A DNA stretch of 64,000 bases from Cedecea selenatireducens (GTDB taxonomy: Bacteria; Pseudomonadota; Gammaproteobacteria; Enterobacterales; Enterobacteriaceae), in contig NZ_JBHIKW010000002.1 of the NCBI RefSeq assembly GCF_042138895.1, positions 434,001 to 498,000 on the forward strand, in the 5' to 3' direction. Below the pieces are notes generated by a model that was not told the origin of the DNA, did not search any database, and worked only from the letters and a program-made list of their open reading frames with translations. Both the position numbers and the translations under genes were made by a program. How positions within the stretch are numbered: the first letter of the stretch is position 1; each line of letters opens with the position of its first letter. This document shows, in pieces, positions 13,838-23,219 of this stretch.

Positions 13838-15343
13838 TTACTTGCCCTTTTTGATATGTTTAATCAGACGCTTACGCTTACGCATCTGGTTTGGCGTCAG
13901 GGTGTTGCGTTTCCCGGCGAACGGGTTCTCCCCTTCTTTGAACTGAATACGGATTGGCGTACCCATTACGTCCAGCGATTTGCGGAAGTAGTTCATCAGA
14001 TAGCGCTTGTAGGAGTCCGGCAGGTCTTTTACCTGGTTGCCGTGAATCACCACGATTGGCGGGTTATAGCCACCGGCGTGAGCATATTTCAGCTTAACGC
14101 GACGACCGCGAACCAACGGCGGCTGATGGTCTTCTGCCGCCATGTTCATGATGCGGGTCAGCAGCGCGGTGCTTACGCGGCGCGTGGAGCTGTCATAGGC
14201 TTCACGAACGGATTCGAACAGGTTACCTACGCCGCTGCCGTGCAGGGCAGAGATGAAGTGCACGCGGGCGAAGTCGATAAAGCCCAGACGGTAGTCCAGC
14301 GTCTCTTTCACCTGCTCGCGAACTTCATTGCTCAGGCCATCCCATTTGTTGACCACGATAACCAGTGAGCGCCCACTATTCAGGATGAAGCCCAGTAGCG
14401 AGAGATCCTGATCGGAAATGCCTTCGCGGGCATCAATAACCAGCAGCACCACGTTCGCGTCTTCAATTGCCTGCAGGGTTTTGATTACCGAGAATTTTTC
14501 TACCGTATCGGTAATTTTCCCGCGCTTACGTACGCCCGCGGTATCAATCAGCACGAATTCACGCTCATCACGCTCCATCGGGATGTAGATACTATCGCGA
14601 GTGGTGCCCGGCATGTCGTAAACGACCACGCGTTCTTCACCGAGAATACGGTTAGTTAGCGTGGACTTACCTACGTTAGGGCGACCAACGATAGCGAGCT
14701 TAATCGGCAGATCCTGAGGGTTGAAGGCTTCTTCTTCCTCTTCTTCCTCAAGCTCTTCGTCATCGGAAACAATGCCGTTTTTAGCGTTAAACGCGGCCCA
14801 ATAGGCTTCGTCTTCGTCGATTTCTTCCGGCTGTTCACGCGGGTCGACGTCGTCCATCCACGGCACCAGAACGTGCTCCAGCAGGCTGGTTACGCCGCGA
14901 CCATGGGAGGCAGCAATCGGGTGGATTTCGCCGAGGCCCAAGGAATAGAAGTCGATAACCGCCTGGTCCGGGTCAAGACCATCGGTCTTGTTCGCTACCA
15001 GGAAAGTAGGCTTCTGACGAGAGCGCAGGTGCTTAGCGATGGCTTCATCGGCAGGCATCAGGCCCGCGCGCGCATCCACCATGAACAGCACAACATCTGC
15101 CTCTTCAATCGCCAGTAGCGACTGCTCGGCCATACGCGTTTCCACACCGTCTTCGGTGCCGTCGATACCGCCGGTATCAATGCAGATAAACTCACGGCCT
15201 TCGACTTCCGCACGACCGTACTTGCGATCGCGAGTCAGCCCCGGAAAATCCGCAACCAGCGCATCGCGGGTACGCGTTAAGCGGTTAAACAGGGTCGATT
15301 TACCGACGTTAGGGCGCCCAACAAGCGCGACCACAGGTACCAT
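13838..15343 (-). CDS. der: Ribosome biogenesis GTPase Der (EngA)
   Basis: An essential GTPase needed for 50S subunit maturation. It has two tandem G domains, each with GRPNVGKST (about residues 8 and 215), DFPGLTRD/DMPGTTRD switch motifs and NKTD/NKWD specificity motifs, then a C-terminal KH-like domain. The linker carries a long Glu run (DDEELEEEEEEEAF). The frame is open seven codons further upstream, but MVPVVALVGRP is the conserved N-terminus and GAGG lies 8 bases before it, giving 501 residues (E. coli 490). It is last of the hisS-yfgM-bamB-der series. Confidence 0.97.
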   Translation of the reverse strand: MVPVVALVGRPNVGKSTLFNRLTRTRDALVADFPGLTRDRKYGRAEVEGREFICIDTGGIDGTEDGVETRMAEQSLLAIEEADVVLFMVDARAGLMPADEAIAKHLRSRQKPTFLVANKTDGLDPDQAVIDFYSLGLGEIHPIAASHGRGVTSLLEHVLVPWMDDVDPREQPEEIDEDEAYWAAFNAKNGIVSDDEELEEEEEEEAFNPQDLPIKLAIVGRPNVGKSTLTNRILGEERVVVYDMPGTTRDSIYIPMERDEREFVLIDTAGVRKRGKITDTVEKFSVIKTLQAIEDANVVLLVIDAREGISDQDLSLLGFILNSGRSLVIVVNKWDGLSNEVREQVKETLDYRLGFIDFARVHFISALHGSGVGNLFESVREAYDSSTRRVSTALLTRIMNMAAEDHQPPLVRGRRVKLKYAHAGGYNPPIVVIHGNQVKDLPDSYKRYLMNYFRKSLDVMGTPIRIQFKEGENPFAGKRNTLTPNQMRKRKRLIKHIKKGK

Positions 15344-15466
15344 TATAAAAGCCTCATTACTCAAAATTTATTAGCAAAACGGCGTCAATTTTCGGCCGTT
15401 TTAAAAAAACCAAAACGGCTCCCGGACTAAGGGAACCGTTTCAAACGTGACGATTATCCGACAAAT

Positions 15467-16648
15467 TTAGCGTTTGATGGCGTACAGCGTGCCGTCTTTT
15501 GCCTGGATAAGCAGTTTGTCGCTGGCAACAACCGGCGTCGTCTGGAAGCCGGAGCTGTCCACTTTCTGCTGGGCAACAAAGCGCCCGTCATCATTGTTGA
15601 TCCAGTGCATGTAGCCTTCGCTGTCGCCGACCACCAGATAGCCATTGTACAGCACTGGCGCGGTCAGGTTGCGGTGCAGCAGATCGCTTTGCGTCCACAG
15701 GGTCACGCCGCCGTCCACGTTCAGGGCAACAACGCGGTCGTTCTGATCCACCAGATAAATGCGGTTACCGTCAACGATGAAGTCGTTCACCGAGCCCATC
15801 TCACGTTTCCACATGATCTGGCCGGAACGCAGATCCAGCGCGGTCAGGTTGCCGTTATAAGCCAGAGCATAAACCACACCGTTAACAATAACCGGAGTAG
15901 TATCAACGTCGCTCAGGCGGTCGATTTCCGTCGCACCGGTTGCCTGGGAGATACGCTGCTGCCAGATAATCTGGCCCTGCTGCATCAGCACGGCGCTAAC
16001 GCGGCCGTTATCACCGCCGACGATAGCTGCGCCAAAGGCGGTTGCCGGAGCCGATTCACCGCGCAGAGACAGCGAAGGCATATCGAGGTTAACGCTCCAT
16101 TTTACCGCGCCGTCAGCTTCGTTCAGCGCCTGCAGCATACCGTTGCTGGTATGAATCAGCACAACGCCATCGCTCACAACCGGGCGAGAAAGCGCTTCAC
16201 CCGCCACTTTCGCCTGCCAGGCAATGCTACCGTCCGAGGTATTCAGCGCGAAGACTTTCGCTTTTTCGCTGCCCACATAAACGTGCCCACCGTCAACGGT
16301 CAGACCGCCGGACAGCAGAGCAGGAATATTGCTGGAGAAGAAGCCGGTTTTCTCAGAGAGATCGACTTTCCACTCTTCTTTACCGTCATCCGCATTCACG
16401 GCTTTTACGGTACCACGGCGGTCAGCGGCATAGATGGTGCTGCCTTCCCATGCCGGATGCAGGTTAGAGTAGAAATCACCGATTCCATTACCCACGGACG
16501 TGCTCCACGCTTTCTCCGGGGTGAACTGGTTTTCCACCGTTGGCAGCGGGGACATTTTAACCACATCTTCTTCGCCGCTGAACAGAGAGCAGCCGCTGAG
16601 CAGCGTCAAAGAGAGCAGCCCAGGCACAAATAGTTTACGCAATTGCAT
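15467..16648 (-). CDS. bamB: Outer-membrane assembly lipoprotein BamB
   Basis: A lipoprotein of the BAM complex that binds BamA and helps insert beta-barrel proteins in the outer membrane. The lipobox LLSGC near residues 16-20 follows a short hydrophobic signal. The mature part is an eight-bladed beta-propeller of PQQ-like repeats (WKVDLSEKTG, WKREMGSVNDF, LWTQSD and similar). It has 393 residues (E. coli 392). AGAGGG lies 5 bases before the ATG. It sits 10 bases after yfgM, which functionally interacts with periplasmic chaperones. Confidence 0.97.
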   Translation of the reverse strand: MQLRKLFVPGLLSLTLLSGCSLFSGEEDVVKMSPLPTVENQFTPEKAWSTSVGNGIGDFYSNLHPAWEGSTIYAADRRGTVKAVNADDGKEEWKVDLSEKTGFFSSNIPALLSGGLTVDGGHVYVGSEKAKVFALNTSDGSIAWQAKVAGEALSRPVVSDGVVLIHTSNGMLQALNEADGAVKWSVNLDMPSLSLRGESAPATAFGAAIVGGDNGRVSAVLMQQGQIIWQQRISQATGATEIDRLSDVDTTPVIVNGVVYALAYNGNLTALDLRSGQIMWKREMGSVNDFIVDGNRIYLVDQNDRVVALNVDGGVTLWTQSDLLHRNLTAPVLYNGYLVVGDSEGYMHWINNDDGRFVAQQKVDSSGFQTTPVVASDKLLIQAKDGTLYAIKR

Positions 16649-16658
16649 CGGGTCCCTC

Positions 16659-17279
16659 TTAGCTGGACAAATTATTGATTTTCATCTGCATCATTTCACG
16701 CAGGGCAGGAGAAGCATTGGTTTGAGAACCTTTGCTCCACGCATCACGTGCACCCTGCTTATCCCCTTTACTGAGCAACGCCTCACCGCGCAGGTCGGCA
16801 ACCATCGCTACCCAGCCTTCGCCTTTCACGCTATCCAGGGTTTTCAGCGCGGCATCAGCCTGCTTCTGCTGGATCTGAACGCGAGCCAGACGCAGGTTAA
16901 TCAGCGCCTGCATGTTCGCGTCTTTGGTGCTGCTAAGGCCGTTTTGCAGCTGGGTGGCCGCCTTGCCTAAATCGTTTTTATCAACGAACTGCTGAGCCAG
17001 CTCTAACGCCGCCAGCGCACCGTAGGTGTTTTTGTTGTCAGCAGCGAATTTTTCTACCGCTTCCAGCGTTTGGGGCTGGTCTGCTTTCACCGCGCTGGTG
17101 ACGTTCTGATAAGCCAGAGAAGCGTCACGCATGGAGTCGTCCTGATGGCCGTTCCAGTAACGCCAGCCCACCAGAGCGCCGATACCCAGCACAACCCCGA
17201 CTACCAGCGCTTTGCCGTTTTCTGCAAAGAAGCGTTTTACCGCTTCCATCTGATCGTTTTCGTTCTCGTAAACTTCCAC
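16659..17279 (-). CDS. yfgM: Ancillary SecYEG translocon subunit YfgM
   Basis: A single-pass inner-membrane protein of 206 residues with a short cytosolic N-terminus (DQMEAVKRFFAENGK), one membrane segment at about 24-41 (ALVVGVVLGIGALVGW) and a periplasmic TPR-like domain. In E. coli YfgM associates with PpiD and the Sec translocon and influences RcsB stability. The start codon is GTG (17277-17279) behind AAGGAGAAGGA, as in E. coli. It lies between hisS and bamB with short gaps, in one operon. Confidence 0.95.
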   Translation of the reverse strand: MEVYENENDQMEAVKRFFAENGKALVVGVVLGIGALVGWRYWNGHQDDSMRDASLAYQNVTSAVKADQPQTLEAVEKFAADNKNTYGALAALELAQQFVDKNDLGKAATQLQNGLSSTKDANMQALINLRLARVQIQQKQADAALKTLDSVKGEGWVAMVADLRGEALLSKGDKQGARDAWSKGSQTNASPALREMMQMKINNLSS

Positions 17280-17314
17280 GCAGTCCTTCTCCTTAACGAA
17301 TAATCACCGGGTGA

Positions 17315-18589
17315 TTAACCCAGTAACGCCTGCAGATGGGCGGCAGCGTCGGCCTGTGCGACGTTTTGTTGCTCACCTGTGCGTAAATCCTTAACCACGA
17401 CTTCGCCTTTAGCGACTTCATCTTCACCCAGCACCAGTGCAACGCGAGCGCCCCACTTGTCGGCACGAGCGAACTGCTTCTTGAAGTTACCGCCACCGTA
17501 GTTAGTCATCAATTTCAGTGCCGGCACCTGGTCACGTAGCTTTTCAGCCAGCAACATTGCCGCGCCCTGCGTTCCCTGACCCGAGGAGATCAGGTACATA
17601 TCGACAACGGATTCTGCTTTAAATTCAGGATTAATCGCCTGAACCAGTAAAACAAGGCGCTCAAGGCCCATGGCAAAACCAACCGCCGGCGCCGCGCGCC
17701 CGCCAAGCTGCTCAACCAGACCATCATAGCGGCCACCTGCACACACGGTGCCCTGAGAGCCCAGGCTGTTGGTAACCCACTCAAATACGGTGCGGTTGTA
17801 GTAGTCCAGGCCGCGAACCAGACGCTGGTTTACGGTGTAGGCAATGCCTGCAGCATCGAGGAACTGGCACAGACCAGCGAAGTGCTCACGAGACTCTTGA
17901 TCAAGGTAATCACCCAGCTGAGGCGCATCGTTCAGCAGAGCCTGAACGTCCTGATTTTTGGAGTCCAGCACGCGCAGCGGGTTGCTGTACATGCGGCGTT
18001 GGCAGTCTTCGTCCAGCTTCTCTTTATGCTGCTCCAGGAAAGCAACCAGCGCATCACGATAGTTAGCGCGAGCTTCCAGAGAGCCGATAGAGTTCAGCTC
18101 CAGGCTCACGTGCTGGTCAATACCCAGCGCGCGCCACCAGCGAGCGGTCAGCATGATAAGCTCGGCGTCGATATCCGGGCCGTTCAGGCCAAAGACTTCA
18201 ACACCCAGCTGGTTAAACTGGCGATAACGCCCTTTCTGAGGACGTTCGTGGCGGAACATCGGCCCGATGTACCACAAGCGCTGTTCCTGATTGTACAGAA
18301 GACCATGTTCGATACCGGCACGCACGCAGCCCGCGGTGCCTTCAGGACGCAGGGTCAGGCTGTCGCCGTTGCGATCCTCAAAGGTATACATCTCTTTTTC
18401 AACCACGTCGGTGACTTCACCGATAGCGCGTTTGAATAACGGGGTCTGCTCTACAATCGGCAAACGGATTTCGCTGTAACCGTAGCTCGCGAGCACCTGC
18501 TTAAGAATGCCTTCAATACGCTGCCAAATGGCGGTTTCGCCCGGCAGGTAATCGTTCATGCCGCGAATGGCTTGAATGTTTTTTGCCAC
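17315..18589 (-). CDS. hisS: Histidyl-tRNA synthetase
   Basis: Charges tRNA-His with histidine. A class II synthetase with motif 2 (GPMFRHERPQKGRYRQF), the histidine-binding HisA-type loop RGLDYYNRTVFEW and motif 3 (AVGFAMGLERLVLL), followed by a C-terminal anticodon-binding domain. The frame is open from 18613, but the conserved N-terminus (VAKNIQAIRGMNDYLPGE) begins at a GTG at 18589, giving 424 residues as in E. coli. Downstream genes yfgM-bamB-der follow closely. Confidence 0.97.
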   Translation of the reverse strand: MAKNIQAIRGMNDYLPGETAIWQRIEGILKQVLASYGYSEIRLPIVEQTPLFKRAIGEVTDVVEKEMYTFEDRNGDSLTLRPEGTAGCVRAGIEHGLLYNQEQRLWYIGPMFRHERPQKGRYRQFNQLGVEVFGLNGPDIDAELIMLTARWWRALGIDQHVSLELNSIGSLEARANYRDALVAFLEQHKEKLDEDCQRRMYSNPLRVLDSKNQDVQALLNDAPQLGDYLDQESREHFAGLCQFLDAAGIAYTVNQRLVRGLDYYNRTVFEWVTNSLGSQGTVCAGGRYDGLVEQLGGRAAPAVGFAMGLERLVLLVQAINPEFKAESVVDMYLISSGQGTQGAAMLLAEKLRDQVPALKLMTNYGGGNFKKQFARADKWGARVALVLGEDEVAKGEVVVKDLRTGEQQNVAQADAAAHLQALLG

Positions 18590-18704
18590 GTTTTTTCTCT
18601 GCTTTATATACAAAAAATGAACCCGAAATCAGGCCATTCACTCAGGTAAACGGCCGTGCGGGTTCAATCATACACGGGAAGCCCTGTGCTTCCCATGCTT
18701 CGCA

Positions 18705-19826
18705 TTATTTTTCCAGCTGTTGGATATCAATACGCTGCTTTTCATCCAGCATGCTGGCCTTGGCACGAATACGCGCTTCAAGCTGCGCAATCATGTCATC
18801 GTTGTCCATACGATCTCGCTGGCGAACGCCATCTTCGTAGAAACCACTTTTCTTATTACCGCCGGTCACACCAAGCGTGGAGACCAGCGCTTCGCCCGGC
18901 CCGTTAACCACGCAGCCGATGATGGAAACGTCCATCGGGGTAATAATGTCTTCCAGACGCTGTTCGAGCGCGTTAACCGTCCCGATAACGTCAAACTCCT
19001 GACGAGAACAGGTTGGGCAGGCAATAAAGTTGATCCCACGGGAACGAATACGCAGCGACTTAAGGATGTCAAAGCCGACTTTGATCTCTTCAATCGGATC
19101 CGCAGCCAGAGAGATACGCAGCGTGTCGCCGATCCCTTCAGAAAGCAGCAGGCCCAAGCCGATCGCTGACTTTACTGCACCAGCACGTGCCCCACCCGCT
19201 TCGGTGATCCCGAGGTGCAGCGGCTGATCGATCTGTTTAGCCAACAGGCGATAAGACTCAACTGCCAGGAAGACATCAGAGGCTTTTACGCTGACTTTGA
19301 ATTGATCAAAGTTGAGACGATCGAGATGATCTACATGGCGCATAGCGGATTCGAGCAGCGCCTGAGGCGTTGGCTCACCGTATTTTTCCTGCAGATCTTT
19401 TTCCAGGGAACCGGCATTAACGCCGATGCGGATAGGAATATTTTTATCGCGCGCGCAGTCAACCACGGTGCGAATACGCTCTTCGTTGCCGATGTTGCCG
19501 GGGTTAATACGCAGGCAGTCGACGCCGTATTCTGCAACTTTGAGCGCAATGCGGTAATCGAAGTGAATATCGGCCACCAGCGGAACGTTGACCTGCTGCT
19601 TAATCAGCTTAAAAGCCTCGGCAGCATCCATCGTTGGCACGGATACGCGAACGATATCGGCGCCTACGCGTTCTAATGCTTTGATTTGATTAACCGTGGC
19701 TTCCACATCGGTGGTACGCGTATTGGTCATCGACTGAACGGCGATAGGGGCACCATCGCCGATTGGCACATTACCGACGTAGATCCGCCTGGATTTGCGA
19801 CGTTGGATGGGTGCGGCATTATGCAT
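18705..19826 (-). CDS. ispG: 4-hydroxy-3-methylbut-2-enyl-diphosphate synthase
   Basis: The penultimate enzyme of the MEP isoprenoid pathway, converting MEcPP to HMBPP with a [4Fe-4S] cluster. It has a TIM barrel (PIAVQSMTNTRTTDV at the N-terminus) and a cluster domain with CPTCSRQEFD and, 32 residues later, GCVVNGPGEA. The frame is open five codons upstream, but MHNAAPIQRRKS is the conserved start, giving 373 residues. It depends on the ISC system encoded later in the window. It lies between rodZ and hisS. Confidence 0.97.
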   Translation of the reverse strand: MHNAAPIQRRKSRRIYVGNVPIGDGAPIAVQSMTNTRTTDVEATVNQIKALERVGADIVRVSVPTMDAAEAFKLIKQQVNVPLVADIHFDYRIALKVAEYGVDCLRINPGNIGNEERIRTVVDCARDKNIPIRIGVNAGSLEKDLQEKYGEPTPQALLESAMRHVDHLDRLNFDQFKVSVKASDVFLAVESYRLLAKQIDQPLHLGITEAGGARAGAVKSAIGLGLLLSEGIGDTLRISLAADPIEEIKVGFDILKSLRIRSRGINFIACPTCSRQEFDVIGTVNALEQRLEDIITPMDVSIIGCVVNGPGEALVSTLGVTGGNKKSGFYEDGVRQRDRMDNDDMIAQLEARIRAKASMLDEKQRIDIQQLEK

Positions 19827-19864
19827 GGTAAATCTCCACAATTACGCGTCTGGACTGGCGCTGA

Positions 19865-20854
19865 TTATTCAGCACCGACGGTCAGACGTGCAACCTGGTT
19901 AGTTCTGATAAAACGACTCAGGTCCACAGGTTTGCCCTGATATTGAACCTGTACTGCCGACGGTGCGCCAATTTTCAGTTTATAAGGCGCTTTGCCCGCT
20001 AAATTCAGCTTCGCATCTTTGCGCTGCAGGCCGCTAAACAGCTTTTTACCGCTGGCGTCTGTGACTTCCAGCCAGCAGTCAGCGGTGAAGTTCAGCGCCA
20101 GACCTTGAGCGGCATCCGCCGCCTGATTCACACCAGCCTGATCGGTTGGCAGCTGCCCGGCAGTCACTGCTGGCGTAGTCTGTGCGTTATCAATTGGTGC
20201 CTGGCCTGGCGCAACCACGGCCGGCTGCTGAGTGGCATCCGCAGCGGCAGTTTGCTGAGATGGCGCCGGAGCCACGCTATTTGCAGCAGGCGCAGGCTGT
20301 TCAACGGCCGCTGCGGAAGGCGAGGTCGCCGCCGCATCGGTAGAGGTATCACTGCCGGTATTCAGCGGCACAGACTGGCCGCCGCTGGTAGAAAGTTCAG
20401 TGGTTGACTGGTCGGCCATCGTAGACAGCTCTTCCTGCTGCGCCTTGTGGTTTTGCCACCACCATGCGCCCGTCAGGCCAATGACAACGAACAGAATCAG
20501 CCAGGTAAAACTCATCAGCCAGCCGTCGCGCTTTTTACGGCGCTTACCGAGTGAGAAGCTTTGCATAGGCTCAACTTTGGCCGCCTTAATCGGGGCCTGT
20601 TTCGCCATCATCGGCAACAGCTCTTCTTCAGGAATACGAACCAGTCGCGCATAAGAGCGGATATAGCCACGCAGGAATGTAGAGGCCAGCTCGGCAGGCG
20701 CCTTGTCGTCTTCTATATCCCTGACGGTGGAAACTTTCAGGCACAGGCGTTCAGCCACAGCCTGCTGGCTGAGACCCATCTGTTCACGCGCGTTACGTAA
20801 ACGCTCACCTGTTGTTTGTGCTGCATTTGATTCGTTAGTGGCTTCAGTATTCAT
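19865..20854 (-). CDS. rodZ: Cytoskeletal protein RodZ
   Basis: Links MreB filaments to the wall-synthesis machinery and keeps the rod shape. A cytoplasmic helix-turn-helix domain (about 17-85, GERLRNAREQMGLSQQAVAE) is followed by a basic stretch (KRRKKRD), one membrane segment (about 113-132, WLMSFTWLILFVVIGLTGAWW), a long Ala/Pro/Gln/Thr-rich periplasmic linker and a C-terminal beta domain (about 250-329). It has 329 residues (E. coli 337), the difference being in the low-complexity linker. It is first of the rodZ-ispG pair, which are 38 bases apart. Confidence 0.95.
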   Translation of the reverse strand: MNTEATNESNAAQTTGERLRNAREQMGLSQQAVAERLCLKVSTVRDIEDDKAPAELASTFLRGYIRSYARLVRIPEEELLPMMAKQAPIKAAKVEPMQSFSLGKRRKKRDGWLMSFTWLILFVVIGLTGAWWWQNHKAQQEELSTMADQSTTELSTSGGQSVPLNTGSDTSTDAAATSPSAAAVEQPAPAANSVAPAPSQQTAAADATQQPAVVAPGQAPIDNAQTTPAVTAGQLPTDQAGVNQAADAAQGLALNFTADCWLEVTDASGKKLFSGLQRKDAKLNLAGKAPYKLKIGAPSAVQVQYQGKPVDLSRFIRTNQVARLTVGAE

Positions 20855-21277
20855 TAGCTACAACTGCTGGTACTGTTCAAATTAAAGAATTTGGCACGAG
20901 TCCTGTACCGCAACGTCTCCGCTACGTCAGATTGACTCGCACCGCGAAACAAATCTGATACCTGAAGGCAAACCCTCAGCAAAAATACCCGGTGTCAGCA
21001 GCGTAATTCACGCTGAGCTGGCGTTTTCCAGGGCTACCGGACCAGCCGGTGAGTTAACCATAGCTACCCTTCGGCAAGCTGTCCGTTAACTTTACGAAAT
21101 GGGAACAACTAAACTGTTGTTGTGCGGCTACATACTGCCTTAAAGCCGCCCGAAACGCACCGTAATTATTATGCTGAATGATGTATTAGGCCACGTTATT
21201 GACTGCCCATACACTTTTGCCCGTTTTTTATACCGCGCAGAGCACCCTCGCCCAGCGCGGTAAATAGCCATCTATTA
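20855..21277 (-). other. 420-base spacer between rlmN and rodZ
   Basis: No convincing coding frame. In several gammaproteobacteria pilW/pilF sits here; no trace is seen. Visible structures are a small hairpin ACCGG/CCGGT (21036-21050) and an 8-bp inverted repeat TACCGCGC/GCGCGGTA around 21230-21263 just after rlmN, without a T-tract. The part next to rodZ must hold its promoter and leader; I could not pick a clear -35/-10 pair. Confidence 0.4.
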
Positions 21278-22441
21278 TCAGACGGCCTTCACGGCAATAG
21301 GTTCACCCTGCATACGCTTACGCATAGTACGCTTGGTACGGTCGATAACTTCACCGGCCAGCTGGCCACATGCTGCATCGATATCGTCGCCGCGGGTCTT
21401 ACGAACAATGGTAGTAAAACCATAGCTCATCAGTACTTTAGAGAAGCGATCGATACGGCTGTTAGAACTGCGGCCATAAGGTGCGCCCGGGAACGGGTTC
21501 CATGGAATCAGGTTGATTTTGCATGGCGTATCTTTCAGGCATTCGGCCAGCTGATGCGCGTGATCTGTACCATCGTTGACGTGATCCAGCAGCACATACT
21601 CCACCGTCACGCGGCCCTGGTTGGCGTTGGATTTCTCCAGGTAACGACGAACGGCCGCCAGGAAGGTTTCGATGTTGTATTTTTTGTTGATCGGCATGAT
21701 TTCGTCACGAATATCATCGGTAGGCGCGTGCAGGGAGATAGCCAGCGCGACGTCAATCATATCCCCGAGCTTGTCCAGCGCTGGCACAACGCCAGAGGTG
21801 GAAAGCGTTACGCGACGTTTAGACAGGCCAAAGCCGAAGTCGTCCAGCATGATTTCCATTGCCGGAACCACGTTGTTCAGGTTCAGCAGCGGCTCGCCCA
21901 TGCCCATCATTACCACGTTGGTGATAGGACGCACGCCGGTTTTCTTCTGCGCACCGATAATCTTCGCCGCACGCCAGACCTGACCAATAATTTCTGACAC
22001 GCGCAGGTTACGGTTAAAGCCCTGCTGCGCGGTGGAACAGAATTTACACTCCAGCGCACAACCTACCTGTGAAGAGACGCACAGCGTAGCGCGGTCTTCT
22101 TCCGGGATGTATACCGTTTCAACCAGCTGATCGGCAATTTTGATTGCCCATTTGATGGTGCCATCGGCAGAACGTTGCTCTTCTGCAACTTCCGGGGCAC
22201 GAATCTCGGCAATCTCTTTTAGCTTGTTGCGCAGCACTTTGTTGATGTCCGTCATTTCGTCGAAGTCATCACTGCAATAGTGATACATCCACTTCATGAC
22301 CTGGTCGGCGCGGAACGGCTTTTCACCCAGCTCGGCGAAAAACTCGCGCAGCTGCTGGCGGTTAAGATCGAGCAGGTTAATTTTTTCGGCTTTATTGGAA
22401 ACAACAACAGGTGTCGCTTCAGGCGTGTTCATTTCAGACAT
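21278..22441 (-). CDS. rlmN: Dual-specificity 23S rRNA/tRNA A2503/A37 methyltransferase
   Basis: A radical-SAM enzyme that makes 2-methyladenosine at A2503 of 23S rRNA and A37 of some tRNAs. The SAM-cluster motif CALECKFCSTAQQGF (about residue 125) is present, as are GMGEPLLN and the methyl-carrying Cys in AACGQL (about 355). It has 387 residues (E. coli 384); the first 20 residues are variable. It follows ndk after a terminator, so it probably has its own promoter in the 178-base gap. Confidence 0.97.
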   Translation of the reverse strand: MSEMNTPEATPVVVSNKAEKINLLDLNRQQLREFFAELGEKPFRADQVMKWMYHYCSDDFDEMTDINKVLRNKLKEIAEIRAPEVAEEQRSADGTIKWAIKIADQLVETVYIPEEDRATLCVSSQVGCALECKFCSTAQQGFNRNLRVSEIIGQVWRAAKIIGAQKKTGVRPITNVVMMGMGEPLLNLNNVVPAMEIMLDDFGFGLSKRRVTLSTSGVVPALDKLGDMIDVALAISLHAPTDDIRDEIMPINKKYNIETFLAAVRRYLEKSNANQGRVTVEYVLLDHVNDGTDHAHQLAECLKDTPCKINLIPWNPFPGAPYGRSSNSRIDRFSKVLMSYGFTTIVRKTRGDDIDAACGQLAGEVIDRTKRTMRKRMQGEPIAVKAV

Positions 22442-22486
22442 AATGTTTTCCGGCCTCGTTGTTACACGTTATGGCCCCTGGAGGGT

Positions 22487-22530
22487 TAGAAAAAGAAACG
22501 CCCCGGTGAGCTGGCTCTTCCGGGGGCGTT
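22487..22530 (-). terminator. Intrinsic terminator after ndk
   Basis: On the minus strand AACGCCCC (22530-22523) pairs with GGGGCGTT (22504-22497) and is followed by TCTTTTTCT, about 90 bases past the ndk stop. Confidence 0.8.
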
Positions 22531-22619
22531 GCATTGTACAAATTCTAGGGCATAGATGCCACGACTGAAAGCGAACAACGGAGATATTAAGTGTAAATTC
22601 GCTTACAGATTTGGAAATA

Positions 22620-23051
22620 TCAACGGGTGCGTGGGCACACTTCGCCTTCGGCGAAGAAGTAAGCGATTTCACGGGCTGCGGATTCTACGGAGTCAGAACC
22701 GTGGGTGCCGTTTTCGGTGAAGCTGTCAGCGTAGTCTGCACGCAGAGTACCTGCCAGAGCGTTAGCCGGGTTAGTTGCGCCCATCAGGTCGCGGTGACGC
22801 TGTACTGCGTTTTCGCTTTCCAGAACGGAAACCACGATTGGGCCGGAGGTCATGAACTCAACCAGACCGTCGAAGAACGGCTTACCGTCGTGCTCAGCGT
22901 AGAAACCACGAGCCTGCTCAACGGTCAGATGCAGCATTTTTGCGCCAACGATTTTAAACCCTGCAGATTCAAAACGAGCATAAATGTTACCAATAACGTT
23001 TTTTGCCACCGCGTTTGGTTTGATGATGGAAAAAGTACGTTCAATAGCCAT
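22620..23051 (-). CDS. ndk: Nucleoside diphosphate kinase
   Basis: Transfers the gamma-phosphate of ATP to nucleoside diphosphates through a phospho-His, balancing NTP and dNTP pools. It has 143 residues as in E. coli. NAVAKNVIGNIYARFE is near the start and the catalytic His lies in NGTHGSDSVESA (about 117). The open frame extends 34 codons upstream, but MAIERTFSIIKPN is the conserved start with AGAGG 7 bases before it. It is transcribed alone. Confidence 0.97.
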   Translation of the reverse strand: MAIERTFSIIKPNAVAKNVIGNIYARFESAGFKIVGAKMLHLTVEQARGFYAEHDGKPFFDGLVEFMTSGPIVVSVLESENAVQRHRDLMGATNPANALAGTLRADYADSFTENGTHGSDSVESAAREIAYFFAEGEVCPRTR

Positions 23052-23219
23052 GATTACCTCTGTAGATGTTCTGTGTGTCCGGGAAACCCGGTTATGAAAT
23101 TGGCGCAGATTATAAAGAGCAAGTTTGCCGTTGCCTATGGATGGAGATAACATTTTTTTAAAATAAGATTAGTTTTGGCAACACAATCGATGCAGCAGGC
23201 GGTATTTCATCTTTTGCCG

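Noticed and set aside
21215..21275. Terminator after rlmN
   Set aside because: An 8-bp inverted repeat is present but the loop is long and no T-tract follows on the minus strand.
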